This document shows, one piece after another, positions 51,188-64,000 of a stretch of 64,000 nucleotides of DNA. Origin of the DNA: Castellaniella sp041675725 (GTDB lineage Bacteria > Pseudomonadota > Gammaproteobacteria > Burkholderiales > Burkholderiaceae_B); assembly GCF_041675725.1 (NCBI RefSeq), contig NZ_JBAYTI010000007.1, positions 1-64,000 on the forward strand, given 5' to 3'. How positions within the stretch are numbered: the stretch's first letter is position 1; each line of letters starts with the position of its first letter. The translations under genes and the position numbers were made by a program. The notes beneath the pieces are model-generated. The model made no database searches. It was given only the letters and a program-made list of their open reading frames with translations, and was not told the DNA's origin.

Positions 51188-52399
51188 ATGTCTCGCTCTT
51201 TCGCTTATGCGCTGCGCCCCGTCGTCATCAATGCCGCCAAACCGAAGGACAAGCCCTATGCCTTGACGGATGGAGGTGGGCTGTATCTGGAGATACTGCC
51301 CACGGGTACGAAAGTCTGGCGCTACAAATTTCATTTTGAAGGTCGCCGGGACAAGATCACCATCGGGCGTTACCCAGCAGTTTCGTTAAAGGATGCCCGA
51401 CAGGTCCATGCCGAACTGATGGACAAAGTGCTGAAGGGCGAGAACCCCAAGGCAGGTCGCCAAAGTCGGGCTGGGGGTCAATCTGCAACCCCTGAACAGC
51501 TGACGTTCGAGGCCTATGCCAGGCAGTGGGTTGAAGAAACGCTGTTCTACCGTTCTGCCGCCTATCGGGCGCAGCAACTGCGTTGGCTGGAAAGCCATGT
51601 ATTTCCAGCAATCGGCGGCCGCCCGCTGGCTGCTGTAGCGCCCCGTGAGGTGCTGGATGTGTTGGAGCCCTTGCGTACCACAGCGGTCACAGCAGAAGGG
51701 GTGCGCTCGCTGATTCAACGCATCTACAACTACGCGATCCGCAATCTGGTGGCCGACTCAAACCCGGCACTGATGGTGCGCGGTGCGATCAGCGTGCCCA
51801 AGCGCACTCATCACAAACATTTGCTGGAGACAGAGGTCGGTCGGCTGTGGCGGCAGATTCCGCGCCAGGGTGCTCATTTTACGACCCTGGTGGCGGTGCA
51901 GATGCTGTTCTACACCATGGTCCGCAAAGGTGAGTTGATTCGCAGCCGTTGGATAGAATTTGATCTGACTGCTGGAATCTGGGACATCCCCGCCGAGCGC
52001 ATGAAGATGCGCAAGCGCCACCGGGTTTATCTGCCCCGCCAGGCGGTGGTCTTGCTGCAGGCGCTGCAGCCCATGACGGGGCATCAGGATTACGTCTTTC
52101 CAACCATCTATGCCAGTAGTGGGCGTGTCGCCCCCATGGGCGAAGCCACCCTGAATCACTTTTTCAAGCGGATCGATTTTGGTGTCCAGGGGTTTGCTCC
52201 CCATGGCGTGCGTGGCACAGCGGCCACGCTGTTGCGGGAGCACGGCATTCGGTCCGAGGTGGTTGAACTGCTGTTATCTCATGCGCCCAGGGGGCAGGTA
52301 GAGGCTGCATACAACCACGCCGAGCTGGGTCAGGAACGTCGGGAAGCCCTGCAGTTTCTGGCAGATCACCTGGATCGACTGGCTCAGCAGTCCGATTGA
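51188..52399 (+). CDS. int: Tyrosine-type integrase (P4-like)
   Basis: This is a 403-residue site-specific recombinase. The N-terminal DUF4102-type arm-binding domain (KPYALTDGGGLYLEI; KITIGRYPAVSLKDARQ) is followed by a core-binding domain and the catalytic domain with Arg246 (TMVRKGEL), His339 and Arg342 (APHGVRGTAATLL), His365 (LLLSHAPRG) and nucleophile Tyr375 (EAAYNHAEL). ATG at 51188 with AGGA upstream is preferred; ATG at 51158 is in frame but lies inside the repeat boxes. Its position directly after icd suggests an integration site at the icd 3' end or just beyond. Confidence 0.93.
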   Translation: MSRSFAYALRPVVINAAKPKDKPYALTDGGGLYLEILPTGTKVWRYKFHFEGRRDKITIGRYPAVSLKDARQVHAELMDKVLKGENPKAGRQSRAGGQSATPEQLTFEAYARQWVEETLFYRSAAYRAQQLRWLESHVFPAIGGRPLAAVAPREVLDVLEPLRTTAVTAEGVRSLIQRIYNYAIRNLVADSNPALMVRGAISVPKRTHHKHLLETEVGRLWRQIPRQGAHFTTLVAVQMLFYTMVRKGELIRSRWIEFDLTAGIWDIPAERMKMRKRHRVYLPRQAVVLLQALQPMTGHQDYVFPTIYASSGRVAPMGEATLNHFFKRIDFGVQGFAPHGVRGTAATLLREHGIRSEVVELLLSHAPRGQVEAAYNHAELGQERREALQFLADHLDRLAQQSD

Positions 52400-52632
52400 G
52401 GTTTTGCCATTGCCTGGATATCGGATAGGCGCCACACGACGGTGCGACCGCCAATCCGCATGCCTGGCGGTGCGATACCCTGCTTGACCCATTCGTACCA
52501 GGTGGATCGGCTGATCGGCAGAATGCCGGGCTGGCCGGTCTTGGGGTCCCGGCAGATGTCGGGTACGCGCACCAGGGCGTTGGAAGCGAAGAATGGCCGG
52601 GTGTTTGTAGGAGCGTGTGGCGGTGTGTCCAT
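52384..52632 (-). CDS. AlpA-like helix-turn-helix regulator
   Basis: This 82-residue DNA-binding protein contains GILPISRSTWYEWVKQGIAPPG and RIGGRTVVWRLSDIQAM, the pattern of phage-type AlpA/MerR-like excisionase regulators. The end overlaps the integrase 3' end by 16 bp on the opposite strand. Its leader CAGAAGGATCGATCC is nearly identical to that of the next regulator. It probably controls integration/excision genes. Confidence 0.8.
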   Translation of the reverse strand: MDTPPHAPTNTRPFFASNALVRVPDICRDPKTGQPGILPISRSTWYEWVKQGIAPPGMRIGGRTVVWRLSDIQAMAKPQSDC

Positions 52633-52733
52633 GGATCGATCCTTCTGTCGTGCGTGGGTGGTTGCGAGTGGGAGAGCATGGCAACCAACGCTTTATGGAA
52701 GTGGGATGCAGTGCGAGATTGGCTGGCGTGATG

Positions 52734-52961
52734 TCAGGCGGGTTCCCTGCAGCGCTCGATGAGTGCATCCAGGCTGACTGCCGTAATGCGGCTGGACCGT
52801 TTGCCGATCTTGACCAGTTCCAGCTGGCCCTCGTTGACCAGCCGATAGATGGTGGAGCGAGATACGCCCAGCTTGCGTTCTGCCACGCAGATGCGATAGA
52901 GCAGGGTGGTGCTGGTGGGTGGTTGGGGAAATTGAGCCGTCAAGGTGCTTGTCATCGTCAT
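52734..52961 (-). CDS. Excisionase-type helix-turn-helix protein
   Basis: This 75-residue protein has CVAERKLGVSRSTIYRLVNEGQLELVKIGKRSSRI, a MerR-like HTH_17 (excisionase/AlpA) domain. ATG at 52961 with AAGGA 7 nt upstream is preferred; a longer frame from 53048 lacks a ribosome site. It is upstream of the AlpA-like gene on the same strand with a matching leader, so the pair may have arisen by duplication. Confidence 0.75.
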   Translation of the reverse strand: MTMTSTLTAQFPQPPTSTTLLYRICVAERKLGVSRSTIYRLVNEGQLELVKIGKRSSRITAVSLDALIERCREPA

Positions 52962-53821
52962 GCGTCGATCCTTCTGATGCTGGTGAACGTGCCAGGCTGA
53001 GTGATGAGGTGAATTTGTGTGCTTTGGTCGATGCCCTGTGCCGGACATCGGCCAAAGCGGGCTCGTTGGAGCCCTGGGGGCCGTCCCGCCAAGATGCCAC
53101 GATGGGGGCCGGGTGCTTTGATCATCCCCGGCAGGGCCAGACGCTGGCCCGCCTGTGGCGGCTCGTCTGGATGCTGGGGACTGCAGTCTTTCCTGCTGTC
53201 GTCAAAGGATTACGTCGCCATCCCTGATGGTGGGCATTCAGATGAATGCACCGGGCGCTTCCGCTGGGGAAGTCCCCACCGCACGCCGCCATCCATGCCC
53301 CACGCGAGGGGCTGGCTACGGTTGGTGGATTTCATCGGTTTTGCTTCAACCCCGATGCCTGGCAGGTTGCTGCGCAGTCGCGTGCCGCGTGATCGGGCAG
53401 GGCGCAGTATTCATCGATTGTGGCTTGTTAAAGAGCAGGTCTGCGGAAAGCAGATAATGTCATTGTCAGCAAGATGCTAAGTTATGTCAATAGGCATTCA
53501 GCTGATTGATTTTTTAAGTGATTCAAGGTTTTACTAGTGGGTGATTGAGATTAGCGGATACCTACGTGGCCTAGGGATACGGCACCAGGGCAAATTGTTT
53601 GTGCCTGTGACTATCCCGTACGCGTTGGAAGGGCATAAAATCGCCGATCCCTCTAGGGGGGGTCTGAAAAAAGTTTGGTTCAGGTCGGTTCAGCTTGTTT
53701 CATGCCGCTCGGCCCGCCATTTGACTGGCTGTTACAACTTGGCTGATTGAAGCTGAACTTTTGCGGCGCAAAACGGCACAAAACGGCAGGGCCTCGTCAC
53801 ATCCAAATAACAGATTTATCT
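52962..53821. other. Gene-poor stretch inside the island
   Basis: No convincing gene is seen over about 860 bp. Open frames up to 153 codons exist, but their products are rich in Arg, Pro and Trp with no domain, and they lack ribosome sites. The sequence shifts from GC-rich to AT-richer after about 53440. A 10-bp tandem duplication CAAAACGGCA lies at 53769-53788. It may hold promoter, small-RNA or transfer sequences that I cannot identify. Confidence 0.5.
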
Positions 53822-53829
53822 TATAAAAT

Positions 53830-53846
53830 CCATGTTGTTAACATGG
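53830..53846. promoter_or_regulatory. Candidate operator CCATGTT-GTT-AACATGG
   Basis: This perfect 7-bp inverted repeat lies 12 bp before the ATG of the YdaS-like regulator and just after a TATAAA that could be the -10 element (53822-53827). Position and symmetry suit autorepression. Confidence 0.5.
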
Positions 53847-53858
53847 TTATGGAAGCAT

Positions 53859-54095
53859 ATGCCCGATTTTCAACCTGTCCGAGAAGCCTGTACTGTGATG
53901 GGCGGGATGACCCCATTGGCCAAGAAGCTGGGGTTGCCTGTACAGGTCGTCAGCAGCTGGGCGGCGGGTACTCGCCCGGTGCCCATCATTCGCTGTGTGG
54001 AGATCGAGGAAATTACAGGGGGGGAGGTCACCCGGAAGCAGCTGCGTCCGGATGACTGGTGGCAGATCTGGCCGGAATTGCGGGGGGAGGATTGA
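53859..54095 (+). CDS. YdaS/Cro-like small regulator
   Basis: This 78-residue protein has one helix-turn-helix: ACTVMGGMTPLAKKLGLPVQ, then VVSSWAAGTRPVPIIRCVEI, and it ends RKQLRPDDWWQIWPEL. The last phrase and the order of helices are typical of YdaS-type Cro-like proteins of prophages and islands. ATG at 53859 has GGAAG close upstream; ATG at 53832 is also in frame but lies inside the palindrome. It ends 30 bp from the stop of the convergent hsdR gene. Confidence 0.72.
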   Translation: MPDFQPVREACTVMGGMTPLAKKLGLPVQVVSSWAAGTRPVPIIRCVEIEEITGGEVTRKQLRPDDWWQIWPELRGED

Positions 54096-54125
54096 CGTTA
54101 TACCAGCGCATCATACTGCTACTGA

Positions 54126-57328
<3,203 letters not shown>

Positions 57329-57329
<1 letters not shown>

Positions 57330-59620
57330 TACGGTTCTCCTAGTTCTTCGATGGGCTGAACCGCCACCAGCTTCAATAGCCCGTCGTAATGCTCACGGTC
57401 GACAGCCATCATCATTTCGAGTGTGTCGCGCAACACGGGTTGGGTTTCTGCGAGCAAAGAAAGATCGTGCCCTGGATCAGCGATTGCGCCAGCATGTGAA
57501 TAAGTGTTGAGCAGACGGAGGATTCGCGTCTTTTTCGCTTTGTCGAAATCCACGCGCTCAAGTCGTGGACCGAGGTCCCCGCTCATCTCGGGGAAACGAA
57601 ACGCGAGGAATGCCTCGATCAGTCTGCGTGCGACATTGGGCAACCCGTAGTGGTGCTCCAGTTCGACAACGTCATTGCGGTGGGCCTCCTCGTAGACGCG
57701 CTTGAACAGGTACTGGTATTCCGATTCGTACTTTTCAAGCAGAGGGTCAAGGTGACCTAATTCGCTCGTGCGTGAACCGTCAGCGTGACGTCGGGTGCGA
57801 AGAAGAAAGAATCGACCGGATCGCCGATCGATCTGGCGACTATTCTGCTTTGGTAGGTGATGGAACCAGTTCTTCACCAGCCGGAAAAACGCGAAGCTGT
57901 GCGTAAAAATGAAAAGCTGCCCGGCCTCCTTGGTGCGATCCTTCATATAGCCGAAGGCCGAGAACAGAGCGTTGTCATCCAGGCTCGACACCGGATCGTC
58001 AATGACGACAATCCCGTTCTTCAAGTCGAATGTTCTGTCCTGCAACGACTTGAGGAAATAGAGGAATGCAATCGCTGTGCGCTCTCCATCGCTCAGGTGC
58101 GATACGTATTGACCGTTGCGGGTCAGCGCGTAGCCGGTGCCCTTCACGTCGAAGCGCAGTTCGTCGCGCCCAAGGTAGGCGCGTAGCTCTGCAGTCAGCT
58201 CGTCAGCGGGGCGACGATGTTCGAGGATCGTGCGTTCAAGCTCATTGATCTGTGCCTGAATTTCTGCTTGTTTGGCTTTTGTGTCATCCAGTTCGGTAGT
58301 CGCGGCCTTTACCGCATCGGAGAGCTGAACGAACTCGGTGTGCGCCTCCGCGACATACGAGCCTTCAAGCTTCTTGCACGCACCATCGACCGACGCAGTG
58401 AACTCTGCGGAAATGCTGTTGTGCTTCTCCACGATCTTATTGAATGCGGCGACTGATTCGGTAATCGAGGAGGGTCTCGCCGTAGTTGGTGCCTGCGTGG
58501 CGGTGGGTGCGAACGGCTGATCGCGCTTGGCCTCGACACGCGCGATGAGGGCATCTAGCGAGGCTTGGGTCTCTGACTGCGCCGCCAACGCCATTGCGCA
58601 TGCGGGATGCGCTTCGGGTACGAGCGCTTCATAGAAGCGAGAAACATCCGGCAACGACAGTGTAGCCGCAGTCTGCTTGGCTGCCTTCAGCTTCGAGAGA
58701 AGAGCGGACAGGTCTCTCTGAAAGCCCGCGAAGGCATTGTTGAAGTGAGCTTCGAGCTCGGTGCGACGTGCAGCCTGAAGCGGTTGCATGCAGAAGCGGC
58801 AGGTGTCGGAGGCGTGCTCACCCGAGTGCAGCTGAAGCCCTTCTTGTACCCACGAGGCAAGCTTGGCATTGCTGGTCAGCTCATCGAGCGTCTGCGCAAC
58901 GACGGAGCGACAGACCAGCGTATCTACCTCACTCGTCAATGCATCAAGGTCGATGGATGGCGCAACAGCTTTGTCGACAAGCGGCTTTGGCTGAGCGTTT
59001 TTCTGGCTGTGGAGCTGCGCTTTCTGGTCATCGGCCAAAGTTGCGGCCGCCGCCTGCTGTGCATCCAGTGCTTCAACGGCACGTCTGAAATTTCGCTTGT
59101 CGTAGTTGTTGTAGGTTTGGCTGTTCGCGGTGGTTAATAGCTCCTTGATGAGCTTTGCCTTGTCCTTGCAGAAGTCGTCCAAGTTTGACTCTGTACGCTT
59201 CTTCTCGGTCTGGGCAGCCTGCGACGCGATGTCGGTCGTGGAAAGTTCCTTTTTGAGCTGCTCGACCTGTGTCTGCTTCTCAATGCTGTCTTCGCCGAGA
59301 AAGTAAATCGGTGTAATGCCGCCCGTTTGCGACAGGGTGGCGCTAATGAAATCCCGGTTGAAGACGCGCACTTGGGGTAGTTGTACCGAATCGAAAGCAG
59401 AACCTGCGACCTTCGTTGTCCCGTTGATCTCCAGAGTCGCTTCACCTTCGAGGAGCGCGGTTTTCTTCTCGACGAGCGAAAGTAGCCATGACAGCGTTGT
59501 CTTCCCGCTGCCGTTCCATCCATAGATGACATTGAACTGTGCAAACGGGTGCAAATCTTTCGGCCAGGTAAAGTCCCGAAACACGCGGAGCCGTAGCTTG
59601 GCGATGCGAGTCAACTTCAT
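57329..59620 (-). CDS. rloC: RloC/PrrC-like ABC ATPase, probable tRNA anticodon nuclease
   Basis: This 763-residue protein has a Rad50-like ABC ATPase head: Walker A GWNGSGKTT (34-42), signature HLSDGERTAIAF (509-513) and Walker B GIVVIDDPVSSLDD. The head is split by a coiled-coil region containing CRFC (274-277), a CxxC zinc-hook candidate. After the ATPase, ARRLIEAFLAF followed by LNTYSHAG gives Arg665-x3-Glu669 and His709, matching the Arg-Glu-His arrangement known for PrrC/RloC anticodon nucleases. PrrC and RloC are guarded by type I restriction enzymes, and this gene sits inside such an operon, coupled to hsdR. Membership of the AAA_13 family is firm; anticodon-nuclease activity is inferred. 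Confidence 0.75.
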
Positions 59621-60366
59621 GTCGACTCTCCTTGTTCTTCGACGGGCTCCGCAGTCGGAGCAGGTACGCCGCGCGCAGCGTTCAGCGCTTCGACGTAGGC
59701 ATCCCGATCCAGTTGGTAAAGCAAACGGCTAACTTCGATGTTGAGCGGCAGTTCATCGCCGCCCGGCAGCAGGAAGCGCAAGGTTGGCGATTCTCCGTCC
59801 TCAACATCCACCGCCAGCCCCACGTGCGCGTCGATCAGCTCGTTGTCTTCTGCAAATCGCTCCCACGGCTCGCTGGAGCTGATCGGGTCGAGTTGCGTAT
59901 CCAGATAGGCCTGATGCAGGAATGCCACGATGGCATCAGCCGCCAGAACTGCGCTGCGGCGGTGGTGCTCTGCCAACCGCTCCAGATACGGGTCTTTACC
60001 GTGGCTGGCTGGGCCCGCCTTGTTGCGCAGGTCGTTTAGCGCGTCGGCCAATTTGTGATGGCTGGACACCAGCTTCTTGAATCGGTCGTCACGGACATCG
60101 CCTAGCTTGAGTGCGCGAATTGCTGCGGTCAGCCAATCCGACAGCGAGGGCGTCTCCTGCGTTGGCTTGAGCGGGGCTTGCTGGGTGTGAAAGCTTTCCA
60201 CCACCACGCGGCACACCACCTCGACGACGGTCTTGGCGCAGTCGATGCACGCATCGTTGTTCTGCTCCAGATTTCGCTCCATTGCCTCGAACGTCTGTTG
60301 CAGCATCGGCGCGCCGCGCCAATGGCCGCAGGCCTCGCGGATGCCGGGGCACCAGTCGATTGTCAT
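59617..60366 (-). CDS. Abi-C-like abortive infection protein
   Basis: This 249-residue protein has a helical N-terminal part (FEAMERNLEQNNDACIDCAK, TVVEVVCRVVVESF) and the segment LADALNDLRNKAGPASHGKD. That segment resembles the abortive-infection C-terminal (Abi-C) domain, whose RN...HG motif is HEPN-like and may be an RNase site. Here Arg and His are 7 residues apart, slightly wider than the usual 4-6. The C-terminal 90 residues are unrecognised. It overlaps the start of rloC by 4 bp, and 19 bp separate it from the SIR2 gene, so it may act with either. Confidence 0.6.
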   Translation of the reverse strand: MTIDWCPGIREACGHWRGAPMLQQTFEAMERNLEQNNDACIDCAKTVVEVVCRVVVESFHTQQAPLKPTQETPSLSDWLTAAIRALKLGDVRDDRFKKLVSSHHKLADALNDLRNKAGPASHGKDPYLERLAEHHRRSAVLAADAIVAFLHQAYLDTQLDPISSSEPWERFAEDNELIDAHVGLAVDVEDGESPTLRFLLPGGDELPLNIEVSRLLYQLDRDAYVEALNAARGVPAPTAEPVEEQGEST

Positions 60367-60385
60367 GCGTTGCCTCCAGCCGTTC

Positions 60386-62142
60386 TCAGAACCATCTCAA
60401 CTCCCGCACCCAGGCTGTAAAGGCATTGATCCCCGCGATGCACTTCTCCGCCGAATGGCCGAATATCCCGCTTCTGACGTAGGGTGATTTGTCTCCGAGG
60501 CTTTCGACTGAGGATTGCATTTCCGTGACGATGCGATCCAGGCTATCCTTCCGATAGCCATAGCATCCTGGCGGCACCCAATATGGCCATCCTTCAGCTC
60601 GTTTGGCGTGATAAGCAAAGCTCAGCGCCATTAGAACTTCCAGCCTGTCGAAGCAATACGAGAATCTGGACTCCGATGGGACGAGGCTTCGAAATCGCGG
60701 TTGCAGCAGCGCGTGGAGCCAGTCATTGAGCGGTGCATATCGGCGATCCATACCTTGGAGAAGCTTCGCGGCTTCATTGCCACGCTCGAAGAGACAAAAT
60801 GCTGGTAGCAATTCGACAGCAGTTTGATCTTCCCGGTACTCCCGATGGACAGTGGTGCCGAACAGCTGCCCGAGGAACAGCAATCCCCGTTCGCCAGCCT
60901 CAACCGCGCCCAGCCCCAATGCATAAAGAAGCAAGGTAGCGGGATAACGCTGCGATTCAACCCAAAGGTTGAAGCCTGACTCCCCGCGCCGGTTGGCCAA
61001 CCTTGTTAACGCCGTCTGCCACGTGGCGTAATGCCAATCCTCCACCCAATACCCGCCCACCGCGGCCATTGATACCAGCGTCTCGCATGCGGCCTCATAG
61101 GAGCGCACCCGCGCTGTAAACGTCGCCGTATCCGGAGACGGGACATCTTGCAGTGCGAATGCCGAGCCAGAAGTGGTGTCAAGCACTCGATCTACCTCAC
61201 CGCTGACCAGATCTGCAAGACGAATGCGATACTTGGGTTCGGCAAGATAGCCCTTGAGGCTCGCAACCGCTGCGTCGGTCGACAGAGGGTGCGGCCGGGA
61301 GAACTGCTCCAGCGCCTCAACTAAACGCCCCAGCTCTGTAAAAAAGCTGTCCGCATCCGCAATCGTGAGCTTTTGTGCCTGTCTATGTTCAATCAGGCGT
61401 TTGGCAGCGTTGCCCGGCGCGCCACGCACAGCCCAGAAGTGGGAGAAGCGGCGGGACACCGCCCGTTCGACAGCAACGCGCAAAGCGGTGTCCCAGTCCG
61501 CCGACCAACCGCAATAGATCAGGCCGAAGTCGTCGAGAATCCGATCCAGTAAGCCGTCGAATTCCTTGGGGTAGGTCTCCAGTTCGGAGGGCGTGTTGCG
61601 GATGCGAGTGTCCAGGTAATCGCCATGCACTTTGAACACGCAACAGCGGGTATGGATCAAGGGCATCGCACCGTGCACCTGATCCGGCGAACTAAGTACG
61701 GTCGGCACCACACCAACATCTGCCAGAGCCGTCTCCATCAGACGGTCGAAATTGGTGGTGATGATGATGCGGATGTAGCCCTTGGCCGCAAGGCTGGCGA
61801 TTGCCCGGTGCGCAGCAGTGGGGGCCTTCAGGCCATCTGCACGCTCTTCGTCGGTAGGCTCCAGATAGGCGCGCAGCAACTGCTGGCGCTCAGCCGGGGT
61901 CTTGGCCAGTGCATCTAGCAGATCGGAATAGTCGGGCTCCTTACTGTAACGCTCGCGATACCAGCGAGCAGGATCGGAGTCGCAGTTTTCGCCCGCTACC
62001 TCAGCCAGTTTACGCACGAAGTCGAGTGTGATCTCCCAGCCAGTGGGGATCTGAGCTGAACGCGAAACTCCTGAGCCGAGCAATACGGCGTAGACACCAG
62101 GATTCGCCTGGATGGAGAATGCAAGCGAATGCAGCGGATCGA

Positions 62143-62146
<4 letters not shown>
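60386..62146 (-). CDS. SIR2-domain protein in a type I restriction operon
   Basis: This 586-residue protein has an N-terminal SIR2-like NAD-binding domain of about 280 residues: AVLLGSGVSRSAQIPTGWEI (24-28 GSGVS), IIITTNFDRLME (Asn132), CVFKVHGDYLD (His174, the likely catalytic His) and LIYCGWSADWDTAL. The remaining 300 residues are an unrecognised helical region, perhaps the sensor. SIR2 domains in bacterial defence usually deplete NAD to stop phage growth. Its ATG overlaps the hsdS stop by 4 bp, so it is translated together with the specificity subunit. NADase function and defence role are inferred. Confidence 0.75.

Positions 62147-64000
<1,854 letters not shown>

Noticed and set aside
53019..53480. 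153-codon plus-strand frame in the island gap
   Set aside because: There is no ribosome site, and the composition (many Arg, Pro, Trp, Gly) is unlike any protein family; it is treated as non-coding.

Overview
The window is high-GC DNA from a betaproteobacterium, most likely Burkholderiales of the Alcaligenaceae (Bordetella/Achromobacter/Castellaniella-like). The best evidence is the block recN-nadK then, on the other strand, hrcA-hemH-grpE-dnaK-dnaJ (35574-44170), the Bordetella-type NadK N-terminus, and the abundance of Liv-type ABC importers and acyl-CoA ligases. This taxonomic call is inference from gene order and protein character; no database search was run.

Region 1 (1-19210) is catabolic and transport DNA. 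It opens with a damaged-looking LivF-type ATPase, a periplasmic binding protein and an acyl-CoA ligase. A minus-strand group follows: a PhaB-like reductase that has lost internal segments, an EamA transporter, an NADP-reductase-like protein and a MarR regulator. Divergent from marR is a long operon: FadH-like dienoyl-CoA reductase, acyl-CoA ligase, one binding protein, two complete LivH-LivM-LivG-LivF sets in tandem, and an exported protein with a His-rich tail. A five-copy 14-bp tandem repeat and a terminator for the facing gene close it. The logic appears to be import of an organic acid, CoA activation, and reduction of an unsaturated acyl-CoA, with MarR probably acting on TATCA-N-TGATA sites.

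Region 2 (19237-33069) holds a third acyl-CoA ligase, a YgjP-like metallopeptidase, and a sulfur/redox neighbourhood: two sulfide:quinone-oxidoreductase-like flavoproteins (one with a Tat signal), a small membrane protein, a SulP transporter, a nitroreductase, a PaaI-type thioesterase, a membrane-anchored phosphoesterase and a ferric-reductase-like protein. A tRNA-Cys gene lies 8 bp before an SDR gene.

Region 3 (33119-51080) is mostly core: GMC oxidoreductase with a divergent AroE paralogue, recN, nadK, hrcA, hemH (frameshifted as given), grpE, dnaK, dnaJ, an M16 peptidase, a MoxR/VWA pair, a DUF1841 protein and icd with a strong terminator.

Region 4 (from about 51100 to the window end) looks like an integrated defence island. 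A tyrosine integrase lies immediately after icd, followed by two small HTH regulators, a gene-poor stretch and a YdaS-like regulator. Then comes a compact type I restriction-modification operon read on the minus strand: hsdM (cut by the window edge), hsdS, a SIR2-domain protein, an Abi-C-like protein, an RloC-like ATPase/anticodon-nuclease candidate with a CxxC hook, and hsdR. Overlapping starts and stops join nearly all of these, suggesting one transcript in which restriction is backed up by two or three abortive-infection effectors. This nested system is the most interesting part of the window.
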